From: Bradyrhizobium sp.
GTDB taxonomy: Bacteria > Pseudomonadota > Alphaproteobacteria > Rhizobiales > Xanthobacteraceae
DNA length: 64,000 nucleotides
Direction: 5' to 3'
Assembly (NCBI RefSeq): GCF_030654605.1
Contig: NZ_JAURXB010000273.1
Location: 1-64,000 of the forward strand
The translations under genes and the position numbers were made by a program. Shown here one piece after another: positions 41,860-50,565 of this stretch. The notes under the pieces were generated by a model. It searched no databases. It was not told the DNA's origin and saw only the letters and a list, made by a program, of their open reading frames with translations. Every line of letters begins with the position of its first letter. Positions within the stretch are counted from its first letter, which is position 1.

Positions 41860-42117
41860 ATGTCGATCAAGACCAAAATTGCTGCCCTCGCTCTCGCCAC
41901 CCTTGCCATTACCGGCGGCATCGCTTCTTCCACCACGGAGGCTCAGGCCGGCCCGAAATGGGTTGGACCCGCCATCTTCGGCGCCGCCGTCATCGGCACC
42001 GCGATCGCGGCTTCGAGCCCCGGCTATTACTACGACGACTATCGCCGCTGCGGTTTCGTTCGCCAGTTCGACGCCTACGGCAACTACATGGGCCGCATCC
42101 GCACCTGCAATTACTGA
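41860..42117 (+). CDS. Small exported hypothetical protein (85 aa)
   Basis: A signal peptide (MSIKTKIAALALATLAITGGIASSTTEAQA) is followed by a short mature region rich in Gly, Ala and Tyr: 'AIFGAAVIGTAIAASSPGYYYDDYRRCGFVRQFDAYGNYMG', with two Cys that could pair. Proteins of this form are common in Bradyrhizobium-type genomes, with unknown function. ATGGAG lies just before the start at 41860; an in-frame ATG at 41848 is also possible. Likely transcribed alone. Confidence 0.75.
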   Translation: MSIKTKIAALALATLAITGGIASSTTEAQAGPKWVGPAIFGAAVIGTAIAASSPGYYYDDYRRCGFVRQFDAYGNYMGRIRTCNY

Positions 42118-42204
42118 TCGACTGAATTGGAGCGGCGCTTTCAGCCGCTCTGACCGTGGATACTGCGTCCGGCACGGGCGCCTCATCCACCCCGTGCCGC
42201 ACCC

Positions 42205-42243
42205 GACCCGTCCGGTTGTCCCCCCGGGCGGGTCAACTTTTTT
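42205..42243 (+). terminator. Intrinsic terminator after the small exported protein
   Basis: GACCCGTCCGG pairs with CCGGGCGGGTC (one G-T pair) over an eight-base loop, followed by AAC and six T. A weaker hairpin (GAGCGGC/GCCGCTC) lies at 42130-42150. The rest of 42118-42413 has no gene. Confidence 0.8.
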
Positions 42244-42413
42244 GAAGGCCGGGTCGGCTTCGCCGTGTTGCCCCCTTGTCACGGAACGGTGGTAATCCGC
42301 GACAGCGGCTTTGTTTGATCCGGTTTTTGGCCGGAAACACTGGCCTCCCAGGCAAGCGCGACGGATAAGAGTCCTTGCAGACTGCAGAAGATGGAATTTG
42401 CCTTGTGAGGCTG

Positions 42414-43826
42414 ATGGCGCGCGGCTTGGGGTGGGGACTTTTGGCTGCGGGCGCGGCGATTTTGGTTGCGAGTCATTCCTTTGCGCAGCAGGACACCGAG
42501 GCTCCCCTCGCCGATCTCGATGTCCGGAAAGGCGTTGCGCCCCCGCTGTCGATTGCCAGCAGCCTGCCGTACAACGGCGATCCTTTCGGCACCCGGGCCT
42601 GGCTGGCCCGACATGGCGTCACCTTCGGATTTGTGTACACGACCGAAGGCCTCGCCAACGTAAGGGGCGGCCTCAACCGCGCCGCCGTCGGCGGCGGCAA
42701 GCTCGAGGCGCTGTTCGGAATAGATTTCGGCAAGCTTGCCGGTTGGGATGGCCTGACGCTGTTCGCCAACATCTTCCATATCCAGGGCAACGGCGGACCG
42801 GGACGTAACCTGGTCGGCAACCTGAATACCATCAGCAATATCGAAGCGCTGCCGACCACGCGGCTTTCCGAATTGTGGCTGCAACAGACCTTTCTCGGCG
42901 GCATGGCCAGCATTCGCGCCGGCCAGCTCGTGGTCGATACCGAATTCCTGTTCAGCCAGTATTTCAGCTTCTTCCTCTCCAGCGACTGGCCGACCAATCC
43001 GGCGGCCAACATTCCAAGTGGCGGCCCTGCCTATCCGCTGTCGACGCCCGGCATTCGGCTCAAGGTCGAACCCACGCCGCAAACGGCATTCCTGCTCGCG
43101 GTGTTCAACGGCGATCCGGCCGGCCCCGGCCTGAACGATCCCGAACTGCGCAACCGCTACGGCCTCAACTTTCGCGTCAACGATCCGCCCTTCGTGATCA
43201 GCGAGTTTCAGTACCGCTACAACCAGGATGCCAACTCGACTGGCCTTGCCGGCGGCATCCGCTTTGGCGGATGGCATCACTTCGGCACATTCGACGATCT
43301 GCGTTTCGACACTGCCGGCCATTCGCTGGCAAGCCCGCTCAGCACCGGCATCGCGCGCCGGCTGCGCGGCAATGACGGGATCTATGCCGTCATCGACCAG
43401 CAATTGTACCGGCCGCCCGGCGGCGACGTGAATTCCGGCGTGGCGGTGTTTGGTCGCGTCGCCTACAGCCCGCCCGATCGAAGCCTGAACGATTTCTATC
43501 TCGACGCCGGCATCATCTTTGCCGGCATGATCCCGGCCCGGCCGGCAGACATCTTCGGCGCTTCGTTTATCTATGCGCACATGTCCGACCGGGCGCGCGG
43601 GCTCGATCGCGATACCCGCTTGTTGACCGGCCTGCAGGTGCCGTTGCGCGATTATGAGCTGTCTTTCGAATTCACCTATGGCGCCGCCATCATTCCGGGC
43701 TGGACCGTCTATCCCACCGCCCAGCTCATTTTCCATCCCGGCGGGAACGCGCCCGACCCGAGATCGCCGACCGAACCGATCAAGAACGCGGTGGTGATCG
43801 GGGTGCGGTCGGTGATGCAGTACTAG
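42414..43826 (+). CDS. OprB-family carbohydrate-selective porin
   Basis: A 470-residue outer-membrane precursor with a signal peptide (MARGLGWGLLAAGAAILVASHSFAQ). The OprB pattern is clear: 'WLARHGVTFGFVYTTEGLANVRGGL', 'LEALFGIDFGKLAGWDGLTLFANIFHIQGNG', 'LSELWLQQTF...SIRAGQLVVDTEF', and a C-terminus 'AVVIGVRSVMQY' with aromatic last residue. It would form a beta barrel allowing sugar or acid diffusion. GTG at 42405 is a possible earlier start. No sugar genes are adjacent. Confidence 0.9.
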   Translation: MARGLGWGLLAAGAAILVASHSFAQQDTEAPLADLDVRKGVAPPLSIASSLPYNGDPFGTRAWLARHGVTFGFVYTTEGLANVRGGLNRAAVGGGKLEALFGIDFGKLAGWDGLTLFANIFHIQGNGGPGRNLVGNLNTISNIEALPTTRLSELWLQQTFLGGMASIRAGQLVVDTEFLFSQYFSFFLSSDWPTNPAANIPSGGPAYPLSTPGIRLKVEPTPQTAFLLAVFNGDPAGPGLNDPELRNRYGLNFRVNDPPFVISEFQYRYNQDANSTGLAGGIRFGGWHHFGTFDDLRFDTAGHSLASPLSTGIARRLRGNDGIYAVIDQQLYRPPGGDVNSGVAVFGRVAYSPPDRSLNDFYLDAGIIFAGMIPARPADIFGASFIYAHMSDRARGLDRDTRLLTGLQVPLRDYELSFEFTYGAAIIPGWTVYPTAQLIFHPGGNAPDPRSPTEPIKNAVVIGVRSVMQY

Positions 43827-43861
43827 ATTGGAGGCCGCTTCGCGTCACTCCGGAATGACGA

Positions 43862-45493
43862 TCATGAGGCTGCGGCGAACGACTCCGCCCGCGCCATCGC
43901 CCAGGCCTCGCGAAAGCGCGGATCGCTGGTGCCGTCGATCAGCTCGCCCGGGCGAAGCGATGGATAGAGTTTCGCGAATGACAAGACCTCGGTGGTCGAG
44001 GTCCGCTGCGAGAAGTGGATCGCCCGGATCTGCTGCGGATGTTCGAGGCCCGCGGCGGCGAGCAGTTCCGCCAGCGCATGCAGGGTCGCGTGATGATAAT
44101 TATACACCCGGTCGATCTTGTGCGGCACCACCAGCGCGCGGTTGCGCGAGGGATCCTGCGTCGTCACCCCGGTCGGGCAGCGGTCGGTATGGCAGCTCAG
44201 CGACTGGATGCAGCCCAGCGCAAACATGAAACCGCGCGCTGAATTGCACCAGTCGGCGCCGATCGCCATCGCGCGCGCCATGTCGAACGCGGTCGCGATC
44301 TTGCCGGCGGCGCCGATCTTGATGCGGTCGCGCGCATTGATGCCGATTAGCGCATTGTGAACGAAGTTGACGCCCTCGCGCATCGGCATGCCCAGATGGT
44401 CCATGAATTCCAGCGGCGCCGCCCCGGTGCCGCCTTCATTACCGTCAACCACGATGAAATCCGGATAGATCCCGGTCTGCAGCATCGCCTTGCAGATCGC
44501 CAGGAACTCCCAGGGATGACCGATGCACAGCTTGAATCCGGCGGGCTTGCCGCCGGACAGCCGACGCATCTCGCCGATGAACGCCATCATTTCCAGCGGC
44601 GTCGAGAATGCCTTGTGATAGGCCGGCGAGATACAGTCCTCGTCCATCGCGACGCCCCTGATCCTGGAGATCTCCTCGGAGACCTTGGCCGCCGGCAGCA
44701 CGCCGCCGTGGCCGGGCTTCGCGCCCTGGCTGACCTTGAGTTCGACCATCTTGATCTGGTCGTCGCTGGCGACTTTCGCAAACAATTCCGGATTGAAGGT
44801 GCCGTCGCGGTTGCGGCAGCCGAAATAGCCGGAGCCGATCTCCCAGATGATGTCGCCGCCGTTCTCGCGATGATAGGGACTGACGCCGCCCTCGCCGGTG
44901 TCATGCGCGAACTCGCCCTTTTTGGCGCCGGCATTGAGCGCGCGCACCGCGTTGGGGCTGAGCGCGCCAAAGCTCATCGCCGAAATGTTGAACACCGAGG
45001 CCGAATACGGTTTGGCGCAATCCGGGCCGCCGATGGTGATGCGGAATTTTTCGCTGGCATGGGTCTTCGGCGCCATCGAATGGTGCATCCATTCGTAGCC
45101 TTCCCTGTAGACGTCCTCCTGCGTTCCGAACGGCCGCTTGTCGAGGACCATCTTGGCGCGCTGATAGATCACGGCGCGGGTGTCGCGGGAAAACGGCATG
45201 CCGTCCTTCTCGCTCTCGAAGAAGTACTGGCGCATCTCCGGCCGGATCTCCTCGAGCAGGAAGCGCAGATGCCCCGAGACCGGATAATTGCGCAGAACCG
45301 CGTGGTTCTCCTGCACGAGGTCGCGGATGCCGAGCAGCGTGAGGCCGCCGAAGATCAGAATCGGAATTGCGACCAGTTCCCACACCTTGAGCTTGGCGTC
45401 GAAAATCCCGATGCCGACCAGCAGTGCCGTGACGACGGCGCAGATCGTCAGCACGATGTAGCGCGGCGAGAACGGAAGCATCAGCGTTTCCAT
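43862..45493 (-). CDS. Membrane-anchored FMN-binding glutamate-synthase-family protein
   Basis: A 543-residue protein. Two N-terminal hydrophobic helices (residues ~8-55, 'YIVLTICAVVTALLVGIGIFD' and 'WELVAIPILIFGGLTLLGI') anchor the enzyme; the rest is the GltB FMN/iron-sulfur domain: 'FNISAMSFGALSPNAVRALNAGAKKG', 'GEGGVSPYH', 'VVDGNEGGTGAAPLEFMD' and the 3Fe-4S Cys motif 'CIQSLSCHTDRCPTGV'. There is no amidotransferase domain, so it is not a complete glutamate synthase. Similar stand-alone proteins occur widely with unknown substrates. GGAGGGGTCCC precedes the ATG. Confidence 0.9.
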   Translation of the reverse strand: METLMLPFSPRYIVLTICAVVTALLVGIGIFDAKLKVWELVAIPILIFGGLTLLGIRDLVQENHAVLRNYPVSGHLRFLLEEIRPEMRQYFFESEKDGMPFSRDTRAVIYQRAKMVLDKRPFGTQEDVYREGYEWMHHSMAPKTHASEKFRITIGGPDCAKPYSASVFNISAMSFGALSPNAVRALNAGAKKGEFAHDTGEGGVSPYHRENGGDIIWEIGSGYFGCRNRDGTFNPELFAKVASDDQIKMVELKVSQGAKPGHGGVLPAAKVSEEISRIRGVAMDEDCISPAYHKAFSTPLEMMAFIGEMRRLSGGKPAGFKLCIGHPWEFLAICKAMLQTGIYPDFIVVDGNEGGTGAAPLEFMDHLGMPMREGVNFVHNALIGINARDRIKIGAAGKIATAFDMARAMAIGADWCNSARGFMFALGCIQSLSCHTDRCPTGVTTQDPSRNRALVVPHKIDRVYNYHHATLHALAELLAAAGLEHPQQIRAIHFSQRTSTTEVLSFAKLYPSLRPGELIDGTSDPRFREAWAMARAESFAAAS

Positions 45494-45906
45494 GGGACCC
45501 CTCCGGCGAATGCGCCAAATTACTATTGTCGGCCTTGAGCCTGAACGAACTTCAGAACAATGCTGTACACGATAGCAGGCGTTACAGGTTACGGATATGA
45601 CGGTGGACCGTTTCACGGCAGGCTACCGAAATAGCGGGCGCAAGATCAATGCGTCAGCCGCGCAGGCGGCGGCCTTGAAATGTTGCTGCAGTGCAATGCG
45701 GCGGGAGCTTCATCATGCGAAGGCAGGGGGTCACGTGATTGCGCGCCGATGGCTCGCGAATGACGGGCTGTATTGGTAGCCACCTATGGTGGTTTGTTGC
45801 GCCGGGCCGTGGCTAAAGCTGTGGCGGCATTGACAGCGGTGGCTGGGCCCCGGCTCTGTGGCGCACCGCCAAAGTGAGGCGCTGCATCGCGTCCGGGACA
45901 CGAGAG
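45494..45906. other. Intergenic stretch without a supported gene
   Basis: Short open frames on either strand show no family resemblance or ribosome site. It must hold the promoter of the glutamate-synthase-like gene and the 3' region of fpr; I see no clear terminator or repeat. Confidence 0.5.
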
Positions 45907-46680
45907 CTAGCGCTCCACGAACGCCTTCTCGATGACGAAATGGCCAGGCTCGCTGTGGCTGCCTTCGAGAAAGCCGCGGGTCTCGAACATCACCTTCAGC
46001 TCTTCCAGCATGCCGGGGCTGCCGCACATCATGATGCGGTCGGTCTCGATGTCGAGCGGCGGCTGGTGGATGTCGTTGAACAGCTGCTCCGAGGTGATCA
46101 GGTCGGTGATGCGGCCGCGGTTGCGGAACGGCTCGCGCGTCACGGTCGGATAATAGGAGAGCTTCTCAGTCAGCAGCGGCCCGAACAATTCGTCGTCGCG
46201 CAATCTCGCGACCAGCTCCTCACCATAGGCGAGTTCGGAGACCTGCCGGCAGCCATGCACCAGAACGATGCTTTCGAACCGCTCGTAGACGTCGGGGTCC
46301 TTGATCAGGCTCGCGAACGGCGCCAGCCCCGTTCCGGTCGACAGCAGCAACAGGCGCTTGCCCGGGATCAGATTATCTGAAATCAGCGTGCCGGTCGCCT
46401 TGCGCCCGACCAGGATGGTATCGCCTTCCCTGATCTTCTGCAGTTTCGAGGTCAGCGGGCCGTCGGCGACCTTGATCGAGAAGAATTCCAGCGCTTCCTC
46501 GTGATTGGCGCTCGCCATCGAATAGGCGCGCAGCAACGGGCGGCCATCGACCTCCAGCCCGATCATGGCGAACTGGCCGTTCTGGAATCGAAAGCCGGAA
46601 TTGCGGGTGGCGGTGAAGCTGAAAAGCGTATCGGTCCAGTGCCGGACGGAAAGAACTTTCTCTCTATGGAATGCGCTCAT
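45907..46680 (-). CDS. fpr: Ferredoxin--NADP reductase
   Basis: A 257-residue FAD enzyme that exchanges electrons between NADPH and ferredoxin/flavodoxin. The FAD motif is 'PLLRAYSMASANHEEALEFFSIKV' (RxYS), the NADP region 'LLLLSTGTGLAPFASLIKDPDVYERFESIVLVHGCR', followed by 'MMCGSPGMLEELKVMFETRG' and the ending 'GHFVIEKAFVER', typical of bacterial subclass I Fpr. AGGAAAAACG lies upstream of the ATG at 46680. Divergent from the ATP-grasp gene across about 300 bases that show no further feature. Confidence 0.93.
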   Translation of the reverse strand: MSAFHREKVLSVRHWTDTLFSFTATRNSGFRFQNGQFAMIGLEVDGRPLLRAYSMASANHEEALEFFSIKVADGPLTSKLQKIREGDTILVGRKATGTLISDNLIPGKRLLLLSTGTGLAPFASLIKDPDVYERFESIVLVHGCRQVSELAYGEELVARLRDDELFGPLLTEKLSYYPTVTREPFRNRGRITDLITSEQLFNDIHQPPLDIETDRIMMCGSPGMLEELKVMFETRGFLEGSHSEPGHFVIEKAFVER

Positions 46681-46984
46681 GTGATTTCGTTTTTCCTGAC
46701 GGCTTGCTTTGGAACGAACGAGTTGTTTGGCCCCGAAAGAGGCCAAAAACCCCTGCAATGATGGGTGATCTGGCGTTTCACCTACGCCAAAACGGGAGAT
46801 AGTCAACCAGCCTTCAAGCGCATTTGCGCGCTCACAATGACGGTCGATCCATCTGCAGAACGGGTTCAGGAAATTGGCATCGTACAGACGACGCAGGCGC
46901 AATTAACTTGCTGAAACAGACGTCGATCCAGCAGTAAATTGCCCCACGCGGCCGGAAACATCGTTAAAGATAAAAACAGCAAGA

Positions 46985-48007
46985 ATGGAATGCCAGATCG
47001 CCGGATATTGCATGCGAAACCTATGGGAATTCCGATCGGGCAAGCCGAGCCATTATCCGGACCAATCGGTCTATGCGGCTTACGCCTGCGCCGAATTTGG
47101 CCTTGATTTTACGGACATCGACGCCGGGACGGGGCTGGTCTTCAGCGTCAGTTCGGCGAACCGAAGCCTGCATTTCGGCGCCGGACGATGTTCATGGTAT
47201 CCGCAGAACAACGCCACCGCCTCGACGCTGGCGTCCGACAAGTATTTCGCGGCCCGGATTCTGACGCAGGCCGGCGTCGCCGCACTCGGCGGCGAGTACT
47301 TCTTTCTGCACGACCGGCACCGCGCCCATCGCCCGGCGGGGCACGAACGCGAGGATGCGCTGGCGCATTTTGCGAAACTGGGCGGCTCGGCTTTCGTCAA
47401 ACCTCTGACGGGATCGCGCGGCGACTTCGCGCAGGCCCTGCATGACGGGACCGCGCTGATAAAATACCTCGCTGAGGTCGCACAGTATTACGACGCGATC
47501 CTGATGCAGGGAATCGTTGCCGGCAACGAGTATCGGGTTTTTCTGCTCGACGACGAGGTTCTCTTTACCGCGCGCAAGCAACCGCCGTCGATTGTCGGCG
47601 ATGGCGCCAGCCGCATTCGCGACCTCCTCACCGCGCATAATGACGGCCTGCAATCGCGCGGCCTGTCGCCGGCTTCCATCGATCCCGACGCCGCATTCGA
47701 CGCCGTGCTGCCCGCGGGGGAACGCTGGGAGATTCCCGGGCGGATGAACCTGAGCGCCGGGGGAACGATGGTGCTCGAAGCGCCACCTTCCGCGGCCGCG
47801 TTGACGCTGGCGCGACGGGCGGCGCGGGCGCTCGGGCTGCGCGTCGCCGCCATCGACCTGTTTACCGGTATCGGCGGCGACGCCAATGCGATGCAGGTGA
47901 TCGAGGTCAATTCCAACCCGTCGATCCGCATGCTGGAGCAATCCGGTCGCGGCGACCTGATCCTGAAAATCTGGCATCATGGTTTTTCCGCGATGGGGCT
48001 GCTTTAG
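46985..48007 (+). CDS. ATP-grasp ligase resembling the cyanophycin synthetase ATP-grasp domain
   Basis: A 340-residue soluble ATP-grasp enzyme. The nucleotide-binding parts are 'ATASTLASDKYFAARILTQAGV' in two segments and 'KLGGSAFVKPLTGSRGDFAQAL'; 'QGIVAGNEYRVFLLDDEVLFTARKQPPSIVGDG' is a close formal match to the cyanophycin-synthetase/GshA-B-like ATP-grasp core, and the metal ligands are in 'MQVIEVNSNPSIRM'. It lacks both the CphA N-terminal and Mur-ligase domains, but a Mur ligase is encoded next, overlapping by one base. It probably joins a carboxylate (e.g. Asp or Glu side chain) to an amine. ATG at 47012 is an alternative start. Confidence 0.82.
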   Translation: MECQIAGYCMRNLWEFRSGKPSHYPDQSVYAAYACAEFGLDFTDIDAGTGLVFSVSSANRSLHFGAGRCSWYPQNNATASTLASDKYFAARILTQAGVAALGGEYFFLHDRHRAHRPAGHEREDALAHFAKLGGSAFVKPLTGSRGDFAQALHDGTALIKYLAEVAQYYDAILMQGIVAGNEYRVFLLDDEVLFTARKQPPSIVGDGASRIRDLLTAHNDGLQSRGLSPASIDPDAAFDAVLPAGERWEIPGRMNLSAGGTMVLEAPPSAAALTLARRAARALGLRVAAIDLFTGIGGDANAMQVIEVNSNPSIRMLEQSGRGDLILKIWHHGFSAMGLL

Positions 48008-49323
48008 TGTATGACCTTCCGAAATTCGGCAACGGCATCTGCCTGGGCCGAATGGCCGAGCTGCTCGACGAGCTCGCCATCGATCGCTCGAAACTCAAGC
48101 GCATCTCGGTGGTCGTCACCGGATCGAACGGCAAGGGCTCCACCGCGGCATTCTGCGCCGGCATCGGCCGCGCCTATGGCCTGCGCACGGGATTGTTCAC
48201 CTCGCCGCATATCTACCGTTTCAACGAACGGGTTCAGGTCGATGGCGTCGAGATCGGCGATGCCGATCTGACGCGATTGGCGTCGCGGATCGAAGCCGCG
48301 ATCGCCAGGATCGCCGCGCGGCGCGGCGAGCAATTCGGCGGCTTCGAAGCCCTGTTCGCGCTGGCCTGCCTGCATTTTCAGGAGACGGAATGCGATTTCG
48401 CGGTGTTCGAGGCCGGTATCGGCGGACGCTACGATGTGACGCGCATGGTCGGTGCGCTCACGGCCTGCGTCACCTCGGTCGATTACGAGCATGTCGCACT
48501 GCTGGGCCATTCCCTTGACTTGATCGCCTCCGACAAGAGCGATGCCTGCGCCGCCGGCGGCACCATCGTCTACGGCGAGAATTGTGCGAACCTGAAGCCG
48601 CATCTGATCGAGTACAACCGCCATCGCGAGGTCACCTCGCGTTTTGTCCGCGACGATATCGCCATCGGCGGCGAGACCGCTACCGCATCACGGCAGCAGT
48701 TCGATTTCCGGTTCGGGGTCTACGATTTTCGAGCGCTGGAAATGAACCTGCTCGGCGCATTCCAGTTCAACAACGCCGCGATCGCGGTTGCCGTGTTCCT
48801 GCTGTGGCTGCGGCGGATGCGGCCCGGGGCCGATGCCGCGGGATGTGAGGCCGCCGTGCGATCGGGCCTGCGCGGGACGCGCTGGCCCGGCCGCCTCGAA
48901 ACGATCAAACCTGACCCGCTCACCATTGTCGATGTCGGCCACACCCCCGACGGGGTCAGACAGTCGCTGGCCAGCCTCAAGGCAATCCATGGCGCGGAGG
49001 ACTGGATTCTCGTCACCGGCATTTCCAGCGACAAGAAGGCCGACGAGATCGTGGGCGCACTGGCGCCATCCTTCGGCACCATCATCTGCACCCGCGCGCA
49101 CCACAAGGGCGCAGATGCTGCTGCCATCGCAAGCTCGGTGCGCAGGGCCAACCCGCACGCCGATATTCGCATCGCCGCGACGGTCGCGGAAGCCGTGGCA
49201 ATGAGCCAGCAACTCGCCGCCGCGCAACAGCGGAAGATATACGTGGCCGGCGGTCTTTTCCTCGCCATCGAATATGCGACGGTCGCCAACGGCGGCCGCG
49301 CGGAGGATTTGAAGTTCTTCTGA
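48007..49323 (+). CDS. FolC/Mur-ligase-family enzyme coupled to the ATP-grasp ligase
   Basis: A 438-residue ligase starting with GTG inside the preceding stop (TAGTG). The P-loop is 'VVTGSNGKGSTAAFCAG', followed by 'GLFTSPHIYRFNERVQVDG', 'FAVFEAGIGGRYDVTRMV', 'SVDYEHVALLGHSLDLIASDKSD', 'RWPGRLETIKPDPLTIVDVGHTPDG'. FolC has DGAHNP at the last site; here it is DVGHTP, a change in the loop that contacts the growing chain. The fold and motifs are those of folylpolyglutamate synthase, but operon context with a CphA-like ATP-grasp suggests a different amino-acid ligase. The lysine that is carbamylated in Mur ligases is kept (SDKSD). Confidence 0.85.
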   Translation: MYDLPKFGNGICLGRMAELLDELAIDRSKLKRISVVVTGSNGKGSTAAFCAGIGRAYGLRTGLFTSPHIYRFNERVQVDGVEIGDADLTRLASRIEAAIARIAARRGEQFGGFEALFALACLHFQETECDFAVFEAGIGGRYDVTRMVGALTACVTSVDYEHVALLGHSLDLIASDKSDACAAGGTIVYGENCANLKPHLIEYNRHREVTSRFVRDDIAIGGETATASRQQFDFRFGVYDFRALEMNLLGAFQFNNAAIAVAVFLLWLRRMRPGADAAGCEAAVRSGLRGTRWPGRLETIKPDPLTIVDVGHTPDGVRQSLASLKAIHGAEDWILVTGISSDKKADEIVGALAPSFGTIICTRAHHKGADAAAIASSVRRANPHADIRIAATVAEAVAMSQQLAAAQQRKIYVAGGLFLAIEYATVANGGRAEDLKFF

Positions 49324-49391
49324 CGGTGAGTTTGCTCTAGCGTCGAACCCAACGCATAATGCGGGAAGCCGCATGTCAGGGAGAGCGCGCC

Positions 49392-50393
49392 ATGAGCGAG
49401 TCAGTCAATCGCCAGATCCTTCTGGTTGAAAAGCCCACCGGAAAACTCGGGCCCGAGCATTTCAAACTGACACAGGGCGCCATTCCCGAGCCGAAAGATG
49501 GCGAGGTGCTGCTCAAGGTGCGCTACATCTCCCTCGACGCCGCCAACCGGGCGTGGATGCATGGCGCGACCTACCGCGCGGCGGTCGAGGCCAACACGGT
49601 GATGGCCGGCGGCGGCATCGCCGAAGTGGTGGCGTCGAAGGACCCCAGCCTCAAGTCCGGCGACATCGTGTTCGGCGACACCGGTTGGCAGGACTACGCG
49701 GCGGTGCCGGCGAAACACCTGGGCAAGATGCCGAAGCTGGAACCAATGACGCATCTGCTCAGCGTCTACGGCATCGCCGGGCTGACCGCCTATTTCGGGC
49801 TGCTCGACATCGGCAAGCCGAAGGCCGGCGAGACCGTGGTGGTGTCGGCGGCAGCCGGATCGGTCGGCTCGATCGTCGGCCAGATCGCCAAAATAAAGGG
49901 ATGCCGCGTCGTCGGCATCGCCGGCGGCAAGGACAAGTGCGACTGGCTGGTCAACGAGCTCGGCTTCGACGCCGCGGTCGATTACAAGGACGGCGCGGTG
50001 TTCAAGGCGCTGCGCGCCGCCGCGCCCAAGGGCATCGACGTCTATTTCGACAATGTTGGCGGCGACATCCTCGAAGCCTGCCTGGCGTTGATGAACAATC
50101 GCGGCCGCATCGCCTGCTGCGGCGCGATCTCGCAATATGACGGCGTGCCCTCGGCCACCGGGCCGCGCGGCGTGCCCGGGCTGATCGTGGTGAAGCGACT
50201 CATCATGCAGGGTTTCATCGTGATGGATTATATGGACCAGCGCGATCAGGCGCTGAAGGACCTGCAATCCTGGGTCGCCTCCGGCAAGCTGAAGGTGCAG
50301 GAGGACGTCATCAATGGCCTGGAGAACACGCCGAAGGCGCTGATCGGACTGTTGGCCGGCGAGAATCGCGGCAAGCGGATGGTGAAGGTGTAA
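49392..50393 (+). CDS. NADP-dependent MDR oxidoreductase (CurA/leukotriene-B4-dehydrogenase-like)
   Basis: A 333-residue zinc-free medium-chain reductase. 'VSAAAGSVGSIVGQIAKIKGCRVVGIAGGKDKCDW' is the NADP-binding region with the AAxGxVG motif, 'YFDNVGGDILEACLALMNNRGRIACCGAISQYD' and the ending 'ENRGKRMVKV' are typical of the CurA/PTGR group that reduces alpha,beta-unsaturated ketones. AGGGAGAGCGCGCC precedes the ATG at 49392. Same strand as the ligase pair, 68 bases downstream. Confidence 0.9.
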   Translation: MSESVNRQILLVEKPTGKLGPEHFKLTQGAIPEPKDGEVLLKVRYISLDAANRAWMHGATYRAAVEANTVMAGGGIAEVVASKDPSLKSGDIVFGDTGWQDYAAVPAKHLGKMPKLEPMTHLLSVYGIAGLTAYFGLLDIGKPKAGETVVVSAAAGSVGSIVGQIAKIKGCRVVGIAGGKDKCDWLVNELGFDAAVDYKDGAVFKALRAAAPKGIDVYFDNVGGDILEACLALMNNRGRIACCGAISQYDGVPSATGPRGVPGLIVVKRLIMQGFIVMDYMDQRDQALKDLQSWVASGKLKVQEDVINGLENTPKALIGLLAGENRGKRMVKV

Positions 50394-50410
50394 AGCCGCA
50401 CTCTATCAAC

Positions 50411-50553
50411 CCGTCGTCCCGGCCTCCGAGCCGGGACCCATACTCCGCGCCGGTTATCGTGAAAAAAGCCATCTGACGCAGTGCCGCAACGCGACGTCAC
50501 GGCGTATGGGTCCCGGATCAGCGCTCGCTTTGCTCGCTTGTCCGGGACGACGG
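50411..50553. repeat. GTCGTCCC composite palindromic repeat, copy 1
   Basis: The outer arms CCGTCGTCCCGG and CCGGGACGACGG are exact complements. Inside, GGGACCCATAC near the left arm pairs with GTATGGGTCCC near the right. Copies with the same order are at 59731-59868 and 62209-62330. Confidence 0.85.
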
Positions 50554-50565
50554 AAGAGTTGATCG

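Noticed and set aside
45597..45779. A 60-codon frame between glutamate-synthase-like and fpr genes
   Set aside because: No ribosome site and no recognisable sequence; likely chance.
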